A DNA stretch of 64,000 nt from Fodinicurvata sp. EGI_FJ10296 (GTDB lineage: Bacteria > Pseudomonadota > Alphaproteobacteria > DSM-16000 > Inquilinaceae): the NCBI RefSeq assembly GCF_040712075.1, contig NZ_JBFCVL010000009.1, forward strand, positions 186,001 through 250,000, written 5' to 3'. Under the pieces are notes generated by a model. It saw nothing but the letters and a program-made list of their open reading frames with translations. It had not been told where the DNA came from and ran no database searches. A program made the position numbers and the translations under genes. This document shows positions 44,512-53,779 of the stretch, in pieces. Numbering within the stretch: position 1 is the first letter of the stretch; the number at the start of each line of letters is the position of its first letter.

Positions 44512-45842
44512 CGGCGGATACCGCATCGGGCCGAGGCGGCGGATTGTCCGCCCCGTCGGGCTCACGAGCCGTGCCACCACCGGCAAAGGTCCGGTGGCGT
44601 GACACCCCCTTCATGCGTATCGTGGTCGATTTCCTGCGCCGTCCCACGGCGGTGATCGGCCTGATAATGCTGACGATCATCGTTGTGGCGGCGATACTGG
44701 CGCCTTTGATCACGCCCCAGAACCCCTACGATCTGAACGAGATCCGGATCGAGCACAGCCGGCTCGCCCCCGGTGCGTCGGGCCGGGCGCCGCCCGCCGA
44801 GCAGGATCTGACTTTCTCCATCGATCCGGCCGCGGGCGGCGGTGAAACAGTGGCCGAATTGTCCGGCGACGCGCCGTTCACCGAAGTCACCACCCGGTGG
44901 GAGCAGGTCGCCGACGACAGGATCGCGCTGACGCTGGATGTGATGCCGCAAGAGGGGCTGGAAACGCTGGCCGACGAGTTGCGCCTGCTGGGCCTGCCCG
45001 ACGGCGCCGAGGCGAGCGTCGGCGAACAGCATCCGTTTCGAAGTTTCTGGATCATGGATCCGGAGGATCTGACGAGTTTCGAGATTGTCAGTCCCGACGG
45101 GTTTGCCGAGCCGTTCGAGATCACCATCCAGGCCGAGCAATCGGAAGGCCTGATCGAGAATACCTATGTTCTGGGCACCGACGGACAGGGCCGGGACATG
45201 CTGTCGGCGATCATCTACGGCCTGAGGATCTCGCTCATGGTCGGGGTGTTCAGCGGCGTCATTGCCATGACCATCGGCCTCGCCGTGGGGATCACGGCGG
45301 CCTACAAGGGCGGCCGCGTCGACGCGATCACGATGCGAATCGTCGATTTGCAGCTCAGTTTTCCGGCGATCCTGGTCGCGCTCATGATCCTGGCCATTCT
45401 GGGCCGTGGGGCGGACAAGGTGATCATGGCGCTGGTGCTGGCGCAGTGGGCCTACTACGCCCGAACCGCACGATCCGCCGCCCTGGTCGAGCGCAGCAAG
45501 GAATACATCGAAGCCGCACGCTGTCTGGCGATTTCGAGCAGCCGGATCGTCTTTCGCCACCTGTTGCCCAACTGCCTGCCGCCGCTGATCGTCGTGGCGA
45601 CGGTGCAGGTCGCCAACGCCATCGCGCTGGAGGCGACGCTGAGCTTTCTGGGCATCGGCATGCCGTTGACCGAGCCGTCGCTCGGGCTGCTGATCTCCAA
45701 CGGCTTCGACTATCTGCTGTCGGGCCGGTACTGGATCAGCGTTTTTCCCGGCGTGGCCCTGGTGATCACCATCGTCGCCATCAATCTGGTCGGAGACCGG
45801 TTGCGCGACGTCCTGAACCCGAGGTTGCGTCACCATGGCTGA
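44508..45842 (+). CDS. Peptide-type ABC transporter permease (DppC-like) with large periplasmic insertion
   Basis: A 444-residue permease, about 140 longer than typical DppC proteins. A first membrane helix (about 45-65) is followed by an extra soluble segment (about 80-210), then the conserved LGTDGQGRDMLS and the remaining five helices. The EAA loop is SKEYIEAARCLAISSSRI (about 325). The insert is acidic and beta-rich by eye, lies on the periplasmic side and matches no family I recognise; it may contact the binding protein. The gene overlaps the DppD-like gene by eight bases. Confidence 0.88.
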   Translation: MTADTASGRGGGLSAPSGSRAVPPPAKVRWRDTPFMRIVVDFLRRPTAVIGLIMLTIIVVAAILAPLITPQNPYDLNEIRIEHSRLAPGASGRAPPAEQDLTFSIDPAAGGGETVAELSGDAPFTEVTTRWEQVADDRIALTLDVMPQEGLETLADELRLLGLPDGAEASVGEQHPFRSFWIMDPEDLTSFEIVSPDGFAEPFEITIQAEQSEGLIENTYVLGTDGQGRDMLSAIIYGLRISLMVGVFSGVIAMTIGLAVGITAAYKGGRVDAITMRIVDLQLSFPAILVALMILAILGRGADKVIMALVLAQWAYYARTARSAALVERSKEYIEAARCLAISSSRIVFRHLLPNCLPPLIVVATVQVANAIALEATLSFLGIGMPLTEPSLGLLISNGFDYLLSGRYWISVFPGVALVITIVAINLVGDRLRDVLNPRLRHHG

Positions 45843-46857
45843 CTCTCTTCTCTCCGTCACCGACCTGGAAACCCGGTTCGACAGCTCCGCCGGGCCGATC
45901 AAGTCGGTCAACGGCATCAGCTTCTCGATCAAGCGCGGCGAGGTGCTGGGCATCGTCGGCGAAAGCGGGTCCGGCAAGTCGGTGACCGGCTTTTCCATCA
46001 TGGGTCTGGTGGATGCGCCGGGCCGGGTGGCCGGCGGATCGATCCTGTTCGACGGTCAGGAACTGGTCGGGCTGCCGGCCGAGGCGATGCGCCGTCTGCG
46101 CGGCAAGCGGATCGCGATGATCTTTCAGGATCCGATGATGACCCTGAACCCGGTGCTGCGCATCGACACCCAGATGATCGAGGCGATCCAGGCCCACGGC
46201 CGTGTGCCGAAGGCCGAGGCGGAAAGGCGTTGTATCGACGCGCTGAACACCGTGGGCATTCCCGCGCCGGCCGAACGCTTCCGTGCCTATCCGCACCAGT
46301 TGTCGGGTGGTATGCGCCAGCGCGTGGCGATCGCCATTGCCCTGCTGAACGAACCGGATCTTATCATCGCCGACGAGCCGACAACGGCCCTCGACGTGAC
46401 GGTGCAGGCCCAGATTCTGGCGGAGTCCCAGCGTCTGGTCGAGAGCAAGGGCGTCGCCATCATGTGGATCACCCACGACCTGTCGGTGGTCGCGGGTCTG
46501 GCCGACCGGGTCGCCGTCATGTATGCCGGCAAGATCGTGGAGCAGGGACCGACCGACCGAATCGTGGAAGCGCCGCGGCATCCTTATACGGCCGGGCTGA
46601 TCGCGTCGGTACCGTCGCGCAACCAGCGCGGCACGCGGCTGACCCAGATACCGGGCGTTATGCCGTCGCCGCTGTCGCTGCCGACCGGCTGTCCGTTCCG
46701 GACACGCTGTCCCAAGGCGCAGGAACGCTGTGAAGTCATGCCCGAGGAGAGCGGCGATCCGGCGGGCCATCGCTGGCTGTGTCATTTCCCGGTCGAGCCG
46801 GGCGAAACGCTCACGCCTCCGGACGAGGCCAGGCAGAATGTGGAGCCGATCGCATGA
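45835..46857 (+). CDS. Peptide-type ABC transporter ATP-binding protein (DppD-like)
   Basis: A 340-residue ATPase subunit. Walker [10 protein letters not shown] (about 40), signature LSGGMRQRV (about 157) and Walker [13 protein letters not shown] (about 177) are clear. The C-terminal oligopeptide-transporter domain with its cysteine cluster ([14 protein letters not shown], about 285) can bind an iron-sulphur cluster in related proteins. It overlaps the DppF-like gene by ATGA. Confidence 0.93.
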   Translation: MADSLLSVTDLETRFDSSAGPIKSVNGISFSIKRGEVLGIVGESGSGKSVTGFSIMGLVDAPGRVAGGSILFDGQELVGLPAEAMRRLRGKRIAMIFQDPMMTLNPVLRIDTQMIEAIQAHGRVPKAEAERRCIDALNTVGIPAPAERFRAYPHQLSGGMRQRVAIAIALLNEPDLIIADEPTTALDVTVQAQILAESQRLVESKGVAIMWITHDLSVVAGLADRVAVMYAGKIVEQGPTDRIVEAPRHPYTAGLIASVPSRNQRGTRLTQIPGVMPSPLSLPTGCPFRTRCPKAQERCEVMPEESGDPAGHRWLCHFPVEPGETLTPPDEARQNVEPIA

Positions 46858-47921
46858 GCACCACTGTAAAGAGCGCCGGTAAGCAGAGGGCGGGTGAACG
46901 GGGCCCAGGGGAACAGGAGGCGGGCGACACGCCGCTGGTCGATCTGCAATCGATCACCAAGACGTTCTCGCGCCCCCTCGACGTCGCCGCGAAGATCGCC
47001 CGATCGGTCGGTGTGACTGTCAGGGAGTCGACCGTCCATGCCGTCGATCGCGTCGATCTGGCGATCAGGCCGGGCGAGGTCGTCGGGCTGGTTGGCGAAA
47101 GCGGCTGCGGCAAGTCCACGCTCGGCCGCGTCGTCGCCGGGCTGCACAAGCCGACGTCGGGGCGCATGCTTTATCGCGGTCAGCCGGTGACGGACATCAA
47201 GGGCGCCGAGGCGCGGCATCTGGCGCTGACCATCCAGATGATCTTTCAGGATCCGATGGCGTCGCTGAATCCGCGCCTGAAGGTGGCCGAGATTATCGGT
47301 GAGGCGGTCAGGGTCCACAAATTGGTCCCGCGCAGCGACCTGGACGATTATGTGGTCGAGGTCATGGGCCGGGTCGGTCTGGATCCGACCTATCGCACGC
47401 GCTATCCTCACCAGTTCTCCGGCGGTCAGCGCCAGCGCATCGGCATTGCGCGGGCTCTGGCGGTTCAACCGGAGATGCTGGTCTGCGACGAGGCGGTGGC
47501 GGCGCTCGATGTCTCGATCCAGGCGCAGGTGCTGAATCTTTTCCTGGATCTGCGCGACGATCTCGGGCTGACCTATCTTTTCATCAGCCACGATCTGGGC
47601 GTGGTGGAGCATCTTTCCGACCGCGTCGTAATCATGTATCTCGGCCGTGTCGTCGAAAGCGCAAAGACCGAAGAACTGTTTGCGGACCCCAATCATCCCT
47701 ATACCGTGGCGCTGCTGGCCGATGTGCCGCGCCTGGAAGCCGGCAAGCGCCGGTTTCATCCGATCAAGGGCGAGATCCCGTCGCCCCTGGCGCCGCCGCC
47801 GGGATGTCATTTCCATCCCCGCTGCCCGCACGCCCACGAGCGCTGCCGCGTAGAGGCGCCGGCGCTGAAGGAAATTGCCCCCGGCCGACTGTCGGCCTGC
47901 CACCTGAACGACGAGAAGTGA
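46854..47921 (+). CDS. Peptide-type ABC transporter ATP-binding protein (DppF-like)
   Basis: A 355-residue ATPase that pairs with the DppD-like subunit. Walker A GESGCGKSTLG (about 82), signature FSGGQRQRIG (about 187), Walker B MLVCDEAVAALD and the C-terminal CHFHPRCPHAHERC cysteine cluster are present. The ATG at 46854 overlaps the upstream stop (ATGA). About 25 low-complexity residues precede the domain. Confidence 0.92.
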   Translation: MSTTVKSAGKQRAGERGPGEQEAGDTPLVDLQSITKTFSRPLDVAAKIARSVGVTVRESTVHAVDRVDLAIRPGEVVGLVGESGCGKSTLGRVVAGLHKPTSGRMLYRGQPVTDIKGAEARHLALTIQMIFQDPMASLNPRLKVAEIIGEAVRVHKLVPRSDLDDYVVEVMGRVGLDPTYRTRYPHQFSGGQRQRIGIARALAVQPEMLVCDEAVAALDVSIQAQVLNLFLDLRDDLGLTYLFISHDLGVVEHLSDRVVIMYLGRVVESAKTEELFADPNHPYTVALLADVPRLEAGKRRFHPIKGEIPSPLAPPPGCHFHPRCPHAHERCRVEAPALKEIAPGRLSACHLNDEK

Positions 47922-47926
47922 TCGCC

Positions 47927-49135
47927 ATGCCGACCTCCGCCCATTCCGCCGCCGACACGACCGCCGCGAGCACGGCAAGCCCCAGTCCGGATACCCTGGA
48001 ATGGCTGCGGACTCTGGTCGGCTTTCCGACGGTCAGCCGGGATTCCAATCTCGACCTGATCCATCATGTCCGCGATCGGCTGGCGGAATTGGGTGTGGAG
48101 TCGGTCGTGCTGCCGCGTGAGGACGGCTTCAAGGCCAATCTGTGGGCGCGCATCGGACCGGATGCACCGGGTGGCGTGGCGCTCAGCGGGCATACCGACG
48201 TGGTGCCGGTCGACGGTCAGAACTGGACCAGCGACCCGTTCATCCTGACCGAGCGCGACGGCCTGCTGTATGGCCGCGGTTCAGCGGACATGAAGGGTTT
48301 TATCGCCTGCGTGCTGTCGAAGGTGCCCTCGATGAAGGCGGCCGGCCTGAAGGCGCCGATCGATCTGTGCTTCTCCTATGACGAGGAGGTTGGCTGTCTC
48401 GGCGTCGATGGACTGATCGCCCATATCGGCACGCTGGCGCACAAGCCCGACTGGGTGCTGGTCGGCGAGCCGACCGGCATGGGCGCGGTGACCGGGCACA
48501 AGGGCAAACTGGCCATGGCCTGCACCGTGCGCGGGCGCACCGGCCATTCCAGTCTGGCGCCGCACGCGGTCAACGCGGTCCAGATCGCTTCGCGGCTGGT
48601 GGCGATGCTGGCAGACATGGCCGATGAAGCGGCGGCCAAAGGCGTCCACGACGACCGTTACGACCTGCCACATACGACGGTTCATGTCGGCCAGATCGAG
48701 GGCGGGCGCGCGTTGAACATCGTGCCGGATGAATGCCGGTTCGAATTCGAAGTCCGCCATCTGGCGGTCGACGATCCGATGGATACGCTGACACGACTGC
48801 AGGCCTATGCCGACACGCTGATCGAGCAGGCTCGCGACGTCGCGCCGGAGGCCTCGGTAACGTGGGAGCCGATCTTCAAGTATGACGGCCTCGACATGCC
48901 CGAAGATGCCGAACCGGTGCGCACGGTTCAGCGGCTCGCCCGCACCAACACCTCCAGCCGGGTTGCCTATGGCACCGAAGGCGGCAAGTTTCAGGCAATT
49001 GGCGGCCTTGCGGCCGTGGTTTGCGGCCCCGGCCATATCATCCAGGCGCACAAGGCCGACGAGTTCATCGACCCCGCCCAACTGGCCGCGATGGAAGGTT
49101 TTCTCGACCGGCTGATCGCGGAACAGTCGGAATAG
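47927..49135 (+). CDS. argE: M20 metallopeptidase, acetylornithine deacetylase-like
   Basis: A 402-residue zinc hydrolase of the ArgE/DapE group. Metal ligands are in SGHTDVVPVDGQNW (His), GRGSADMKGF (Asp), SYDEEVGCLG (catalytic Glu and metal Glu), VLVGEPT and GHIIQAHKADEF (His). The length and motifs match acetylornithine deacetylases. Its place at the end of a peptide transporter operon, five bases after the DppF-like gene, suggests it may deacylate imported compounds rather than, or as well as, serve arginine synthesis. Confidence 0.85.
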   Translation: MPTSAHSAADTTAASTASPSPDTLEWLRTLVGFPTVSRDSNLDLIHHVRDRLAELGVESVVLPREDGFKANLWARIGPDAPGGVALSGHTDVVPVDGQNWTSDPFILTERDGLLYGRGSADMKGFIACVLSKVPSMKAAGLKAPIDLCFSYDEEVGCLGVDGLIAHIGTLAHKPDWVLVGEPTGMGAVTGHKGKLAMACTVRGRTGHSSLAPHAVNAVQIASRLVAMLADMADEAAAKGVHDDRYDLPHTTVHVGQIEGGRALNIVPDECRFEFEVRHLAVDDPMDTLTRLQAYADTLIEQARDVAPEASVTWEPIFKYDGLDMPEDAEPVRTVQRLARTNTSSRVAYGTEGGKFQAIGGLAAVVCGPGHIIQAHKADEFIDPAQLAAMEGFLDRLIAEQSE

Positions 49136-49163
49136 GAAGGGCCGGGCCGGCTTCGGTCGTGGA

Positions 49164-50234
49164 TCAGCCGCCGTCGGGCAGCAGCCATCCGTCCTCGACG
49201 GCGACCGAGATCAGCGTCCCCTCGGACGGCACATTGTCGCGAATGCGAAGGCTGAGCCGATGATCCGGCGCATCGGGCGGCGAGGCGGAGACCAGCGTGT
49301 CGTCGCCCTGAAACAGGGCCGTGCCGACCCGCAGTGTCAGGCTGGGGGTGTCTTCGGCTTTGCCGGTTCGGCGCAGGTCGGGCGCGCGCAGGCATGCCTG
49401 GCCCGGCCCGGGACGGGCGCCACGATGGCGCAGGATGACCGGCGTACCCCACAGATCGGCGCGGCACCGGCCGTCATCGAGGATTCGGTCCACGGTCACC
49501 GGTACCACCGCGCCGCGCCCGATGAAACGCGCGACCATCGGCGTCGCCGGTTCGGCGATCAGGCGCCGTGGCGAGTCCAATTGTTGAAGGACGCCGCCAT
49601 CCATGACCGCGATGCGGTCGGCGAGCATCATCGCCTCGGCCTGATCATGGGTGACATGGATCGTTGTTGCCCCGACCTGCCGGTGAAAGCGGCGGAACTC
49701 GTCGATCATGCTGTCGCGCAGATGGATATCCAGATTGGCCAGCGGCTCGTCCAGCAGCACCAGTCGCGGCTGCATCGCCAGGCAGCGCGCCAGCGCGACC
49801 CGCTGGCGCTGGCCGCCGGACAAGGCCTGGATGCGGCGGTCGGCGTACCCGTCGAGACCGACGGTGTGCAGCGCCTGGTCGACCCGGCGCTCGCGCTCGT
49901 CGCGCCCGACGCCCTGGATTTTCAGCGCGTAGCGGACATTGGCCGCGACGTTGAGATGCGGCCAGAGGGCATAGGACTGAAAGACCATGCCGACGCGCCT
50001 GTCTTCGGGGTCGACATGATGGCCCTGTCCGGCGACCAGATCGTCGTCGAAGTGAATGGCGCCGTCGTCGACACGCTCGAATCCGGCAAGCAACCGCAGG
50101 AGCGTTGTCTTGCCACAGCCCGACGGCCCGACCAGAGCCAGGCACTCCCCGTCATGGATCTGCAGGCTGACCCGATCGACGGCCGTCACGCCATCGAAGC
50201 GGCGTGTGACATTCTCCAGCCTTACCCCTGCCAT
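49164..50234 (-). CDS. ABC transporter ATP-binding protein, Fe3+/spermidine type
   Basis: A 356-residue ATPase with Walker A GPSGCGKTTLL (about 37), signature LSGGQRQRVALARC (about 133), Walker B LVLLDEPLANLD and a C-terminal TOBE-like region (about 240-350). The ATG at 50234 (MAGVRLENVTRRFDG) follows GGGAG and overlaps the permease gene by 13 bases. It is the last gene of a binding protein-permease-ATPase operon. Confidence 0.9.
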   Translation of the reverse strand: MAGVRLENVTRRFDGVTAVDRVSLQIHDGECLALVGPSGCGKTTLLRLLAGFERVDDGAIHFDDDLVAGQGHHVDPEDRRVGMVFQSYALWPHLNVAANVRYALKIQGVGRDERERRVDQALHTVGLDGYADRRIQALSGGQRQRVALARCLAMQPRLVLLDEPLANLDIHLRDSMIDEFRRFHRQVGATTIHVTHDQAEAMMLADRIAVMDGGVLQQLDSPRRLIAEPATPMVARFIGRGAVVPVTVDRILDDGRCRADLWGTPVILRHRGARPGPGQACLRAPDLRRTGKAEDTPSLTLRVGTALFQGDDTLVSASPPDAPDHRLSLRIRDNVPSEGTLISVAVEDGWLLPDGG

Positions 50235-51949
50235 GGCAGGACTCCCGGTGGAAGGCGGCGGCCAAGCACCGTCAGCAGCCCGGCGGCGGTCAGGATAACC
50301 GCCAGCACGACCACAGACACGGCGGCGGCGGCCGTCGAATTGCCCTCGTCGTAAAGGCCGAAGACGATAACGCCAACCGTCTCGCTGCCTTGCGACCACA
50401 AAAGGGCCGAGACCGTCAGTTCGGAAAAAGCTCCGAGGAACACCAGCAGCGCGGCCGTCCCCGCCGCCGGGGCCAGCATCGGCAGCACGATCGTCGCAAG
50501 CCGCCGGAGCGGCCCGGCCCCCGCCGCCTGCGCGGATTCCTCCAACGCATGATCGAGGTTTTGCATCCCGGCCAGCATCGGGCGCAGCGCCAGGGCCATG
50601 AAGCGCGCCATATACGCGATCAGCAATATCCACACTGTGTTGTAGAGGCTGACCTCGATGAACGGCAACGGCCGCAGGAAGGCCAGGATCATGGCGATCG
50701 ACAGCACGATGCCGGGCAGGGCATAGGGCATGTCGGCCATGACGTTCAGGCTCCGCACCAGCGCCGAACGCCGGCGTATCACGAGCCAGGCCAGCGGCGC
50801 CGACACCGCGATGGTGGCCAGGGCGGCGGCGGTGGCCAGAAACAGACTGTTTGAAAAGGCCCGGCGGGTGCTCGCCAGCTCGGTCAGGACATAGACGAAA
50901 TTCGCCAGCGTGGCCGTCTCCGGCGTGAGCTTCACACCGACCGATGGGACGAGCGCCCCGGCGAACAGCGCCAGCAGCGGCAGAATGGCGATGATGACGA
51001 TCAGGACCCAAACGGCTGCTGTGATCGCCGGCCGCCAGCGGCCGAGCGACAATCGGCCCGAAGCGCCCCCGGCATTGACGATTTCCCGCGCGTGCCGTCC
51101 GCTCGCCAGCGCCTGAAGCCCGAGCCCGGCGGCGGCCATCAAGGCCAGAATAAGCGACAGCGCCGCCACTTCGCCCAGGATCGAGGGGCCGAAGCCGTTC
51201 AGGCGTTGATAGATCAGCGTCGTCAGCACCGTATAGCGGCCGGGAATGCCCAGAAGGGCCGGAATGCCGAAATTCCCGATCGCCGAAACGAAGGCAAGCG
51301 CCGCGCCGGCCAGGATCGAGGGCCACGCCAGCGGAATGACGATGGTGGCGACGATGCGCAGCGGCCGGGCACCGGCGGCGCGCGCGGCATCCACCAGTTC
51401 GCCCGGCAGCGAGCGCAACCCCGCGCGCACGGCCAGAAAGGCAATGGCGGCGTGCTCGATGCCCATCAGGGCGATGACGCCGTTGCGGCCATAAAGGGGG
51501 TTGCCGCCGATGCCGTCATGGGCGGGCAGGATCACGCCGCGCAGGAGGCTCTGCGGCCCGATCAGTTCCAGCCAGGCAAGGGCCGAAATCTGCGGCGGGA
51601 TCAGCAGCGGCAGAATCAGCAGGAAGACCAGCAGGGTCTTGCGGCGGATATCGGTCAGTTCGACGAGCAGCGCCATGCCGCCGCCAAGCAGTACGGATAT
51701 CAGCGTCGCACCCAACCCGGCTTCCAGCGTGTTCCAGGCGGCGCTCCGCGTGGCGCGGGAATCCCAGACGGACGCCAGTAAACCCAGCGCGCCGTCCTCG
51801 CTCGCTGTGAACGCCTCGGCTGCCAGAAGGCTCAAAGGCAGGACGCAGAGACCGACGACATAGACGGTAACGATGGCGAGCAATACCCGCTCGCCATCGA
51901 CCTTGAAGCGCTGGAAGGGGCTGGGCGCCGGAGTGTCAATCGCGACCAA
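50222..51949 (-). CDS. Fe3+-type ABC transporter permease (fused two-domain)
   Basis: A 575-residue permease with about twelve helices and two EAA loops, the duplicated FbpB/ThiP/PhnV arrangement. The loops lie near VDAARAAGARPLRIVATIVIP (about 185, read in parts) and LEESAQAAGAGPLRRLATIV (about 465). It forms the whole membrane channel. The substrate class cannot be fixed by the permease. Confidence 0.9.
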   Translation of the reverse strand: MVAIDTPAPSPFQRFKVDGERVLLAIVTVYVVGLCVLPLSLLAAEAFTASEDGALGLLASVWDSRATRSAAWNTLEAGLGATLISVLLGGGMALLVELTDIRRKTLLVFLLILPLLIPPQISALAWLELIGPQSLLRGVILPAHDGIGGNPLYGRNGVIALMGIEHAAIAFLAVRAGLRSLPGELVDAARAAGARPLRIVATIVIPLAWPSILAGAALAFVSAIGNFGIPALLGIPGRYTVLTTLIYQRLNGFGPSILGEVAALSLILALMAAAGLGLQALASGRHAREIVNAGGASGRLSLGRWRPAITAAVWVLIVIIAILPLLALFAGALVPSVGVKLTPETATLANFVYVLTELASTRRAFSNSLFLATAAALATIAVSAPLAWLVIRRRSALVRSLNVMADMPYALPGIVLSIAMILAFLRPLPFIEVSLYNTVWILLIAYMARFMALALRPMLAGMQNLDHALEESAQAAGAGPLRRLATIVLPMLAPAAGTAALLVFLGAFSELTVSALLWSQGSETVGVIVFGLYDEGNSTAAAAVSVVVLAVILTAAGLLTVLGRRLPPGVLPWQG

Positions 51950-51982
51950 GGCGGCAGGCCTCCCGGCGGTAACGGTTGGTTA

Positions 51983-52960
51983 TCATCCGCCGAACAGATC
52001 CGCGAACTGGCGTTTCATCGACTCGTCCGCCTCCAGCAGGCGGGCCGGATCCACCGAAAGGATCGTCAGATCATCCAGCGCCGGAAAGCCCTCCGGGCCT
52101 TCGACATCCGGCAGCAAGGGCAGATAGCCCTGTTCGGCATGGAAGCTCTGCCCTTCTTCGGAAAGCTGCCAGTCGACAAAGGCGCGGGCCGCCTCGACAT
52201 TCGTGGCCGTCGACAGGATCGCCACCGGTTCGGTGACCGACGTTACGCCTTCCTCGGGGAATACGAAATCGATCGGCGATCCGTCGGCGCGGGCGTTCAG
52301 CGGCATGAAGTCGATGATGATGCCGTAGGACTGTTCGCCCCGCGCCACGGCATCGAGCACACCGCCATTGCCGCGACCGGCCACGGCCCCGTTTTCGGCC
52401 AGCGCCTCGTAATAGTCCCAGCCGAATTGATCCAGTTCCGTCATCGTCCCGACATGAATCGCCGCCGCGCCGGAATATAGCGGGCTGGGCATGGTAAGGC
52501 GACCCGCGATTTCCGGATCGGTCAGGTCGGACCATGCGGTCGGCGGCGTGTCGACCAGTTCGGTGTTATACGCAAAGCCCGTCGTGATCAGCTTGGTGCC
52601 GAAGAACGTCATGTCGGAATCGTAGAGATCCGGGTTGAGGCCGTCGACCGGCGCGCCCTGGTAGCCTTGCAGGCGATCGTCGTTCTTCAGCGCCGTCATG
52701 ACGACGGTGTCGGCGATCAGCAAAAGATCGGGCTGCGGGCTTTCGGCGGCGAATTCCGATTGCAGGCGGTTGATGACTTCCGTGGTGCCCGAGCGGAAAT
52801 ACTCGACCTCGATGTCGGGATAGGTTTCGTTGAACCGGGACACCAACATGTCCATCTGCTCGGTCGGGGTTGAGGTATAGATGACCAGCGGCCCGCTTTG
52901 GGCGAAAGCGGGGCCAGTCAGGGCAATCATGGCCGTGCCGGCGATAAGGGCGGCTCGCAT
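51983..52960 (-). CDS. ABC transporter substrate-binding protein, Fe3+/phosphonate/thiamine class
   Basis: A 325-residue periplasmic protein with signal peptide MRAALIAGTAMIALTGPAFAQ. ATG 52960 is preferred over 52969 because AGGAG then has normal spacing. The fold type is clear from LVIYTSTPTEQMDMLVSRF and the AGRLTMPSPLYSGAA block. The paired tyrosines that hold iron in FbpA are not obvious near the C-terminal half (SYGIIIDF takes that place), so the ligand may not be iron. It is divergent from the VanX-type gene. Confidence 0.82.
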   Translation of the reverse strand: MRAALIAGTAMIALTGPAFAQSGPLVIYTSTPTEQMDMLVSRFNETYPDIEVEYFRSGTTEVINRLQSEFAAESPQPDLLLIADTVVMTALKNDDRLQGYQGAPVDGLNPDLYDSDMTFFGTKLITTGFAYNTELVDTPPTAWSDLTDPEIAGRLTMPSPLYSGAAAIHVGTMTELDQFGWDYYEALAENGAVAGRGNGGVLDAVARGEQSYGIIIDFMPLNARADGSPIDFVFPEEGVTSVTEPVAILSTATNVEAARAFVDWQLSEEGQSFHAEQGYLPLLPDVEGPEGFPALDDLTILSVDPARLLEADESMKRQFADLFGG

Positions 52961-53103
52961 CACGCGCATCTCCTGGTTTTCCTGTTCCACTGGCCGGGCC
53001 GTACGCCCCGCCAATTACCAGCCTTCTAGCAAAATCATGTTGCAGTTTTACGATCGTGTGCTTGAGAACACGATGCCAGAACATTCCTGAAAAGGGGCGA
53101 TGC

Positions 53104-53655
53104 ATGCTGAAACGCGTGACCGAAGACGACGGCTTTAGCCTCGATATCCGCTATGCCACCGACAACAATCTGCTTGGCCGCCCGATCTATGCACGGCCGG
53201 TCGCGCTGCTCGTCCCCGAAGCCCATGGCAAGTTGTGTGACGCTGCGGCCCGGGCCCGGGCGCTGGGATTGACGATGAAGGTCTTCGATGCCTTTCGACC
53301 GATCGAAGTCCAGTGGATCTTCTGGGAAGCCGTGGAGGACAAGAGCTTCGTCGGCGATCCGCGCCACGGCGGTACCCATCCGCGGGGCATCGCCGTCGAT
53401 CTGACGCTGGTCGATGCCGCGACGTCGGCGGAACTGGATATGGGCACCGGTTTCGATGCCTTCACCGACCTTGCCGGGCATGGCGCGATCGACGGCCTGT
53501 CTGCAGAGGCCGTGCGCAACCGCGCGCTGTTGCTGGGCATCATGACCGCTGCCGGATGGGTGCATATCGATGCGGAATGGTGGCACTACAATCTGCCGAA
53601 CACCGGAGATTACCGCCCCCTTGCCGCAGCCGACGTCCCCGATGGCCCGATGTGA
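53104..53655 (+). CDS. D-alanyl-D-alanine dipeptidase (VanX/DdpX family)
   Basis: A 183-residue zinc dipeptidase. The metal and catalytic residues of VanX appear as GTHPRGIAVDLTL (His and Asp), and EWWHY supplies the catalytic Glu and third His. There is no signal peptide, so it acts in the cytoplasm on D-Ala-D-Ala. No vanA/vanH or two-component genes are nearby. A role in peptidoglycan dipeptide recycling, as for E. coli DdpX, is more likely than vancomycin resistance. Confidence 0.9.
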   Translation: MLKRVTEDDGFSLDIRYATDNNLLGRPIYARPVALLVPEAHGKLCDAAARARALGLTMKVFDAFRPIEVQWIFWEAVEDKSFVGDPRHGGTHPRGIAVDLTLVDAATSAELDMGTGFDAFTDLAGHGAIDGLSAEAVRNRALLLGIMTAAGWVHIDAEWWHYNLPNTGDYRPLAAADVPDGPM

Positions 53656-53779
53656 TCGCCGGCGTCGAACGCGCGGACCGTAGGGAAGCCGGATCGAGAA
53701 CACCAGGCACCCACGCGCGATCCACCGGCTTTCGCCAAGCCTCGCCTATCGCATCATGCGGGGGCGGTAAGCGTTCGGG

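Noticed and set aside
50235-51326. N-terminal extension of the ABC ATPase frame through the permease gene
   Set aside because: The extension is out of frame with a certain permease and has no domain content; the ATG at 50234 with GGGAG fits the family.
53104-53655. Vancomycin-resistance determinant
   Set aside because: The VanX-type gene has no vanA, vanH, vanR or vanS neighbours; a recycling role is more likely.
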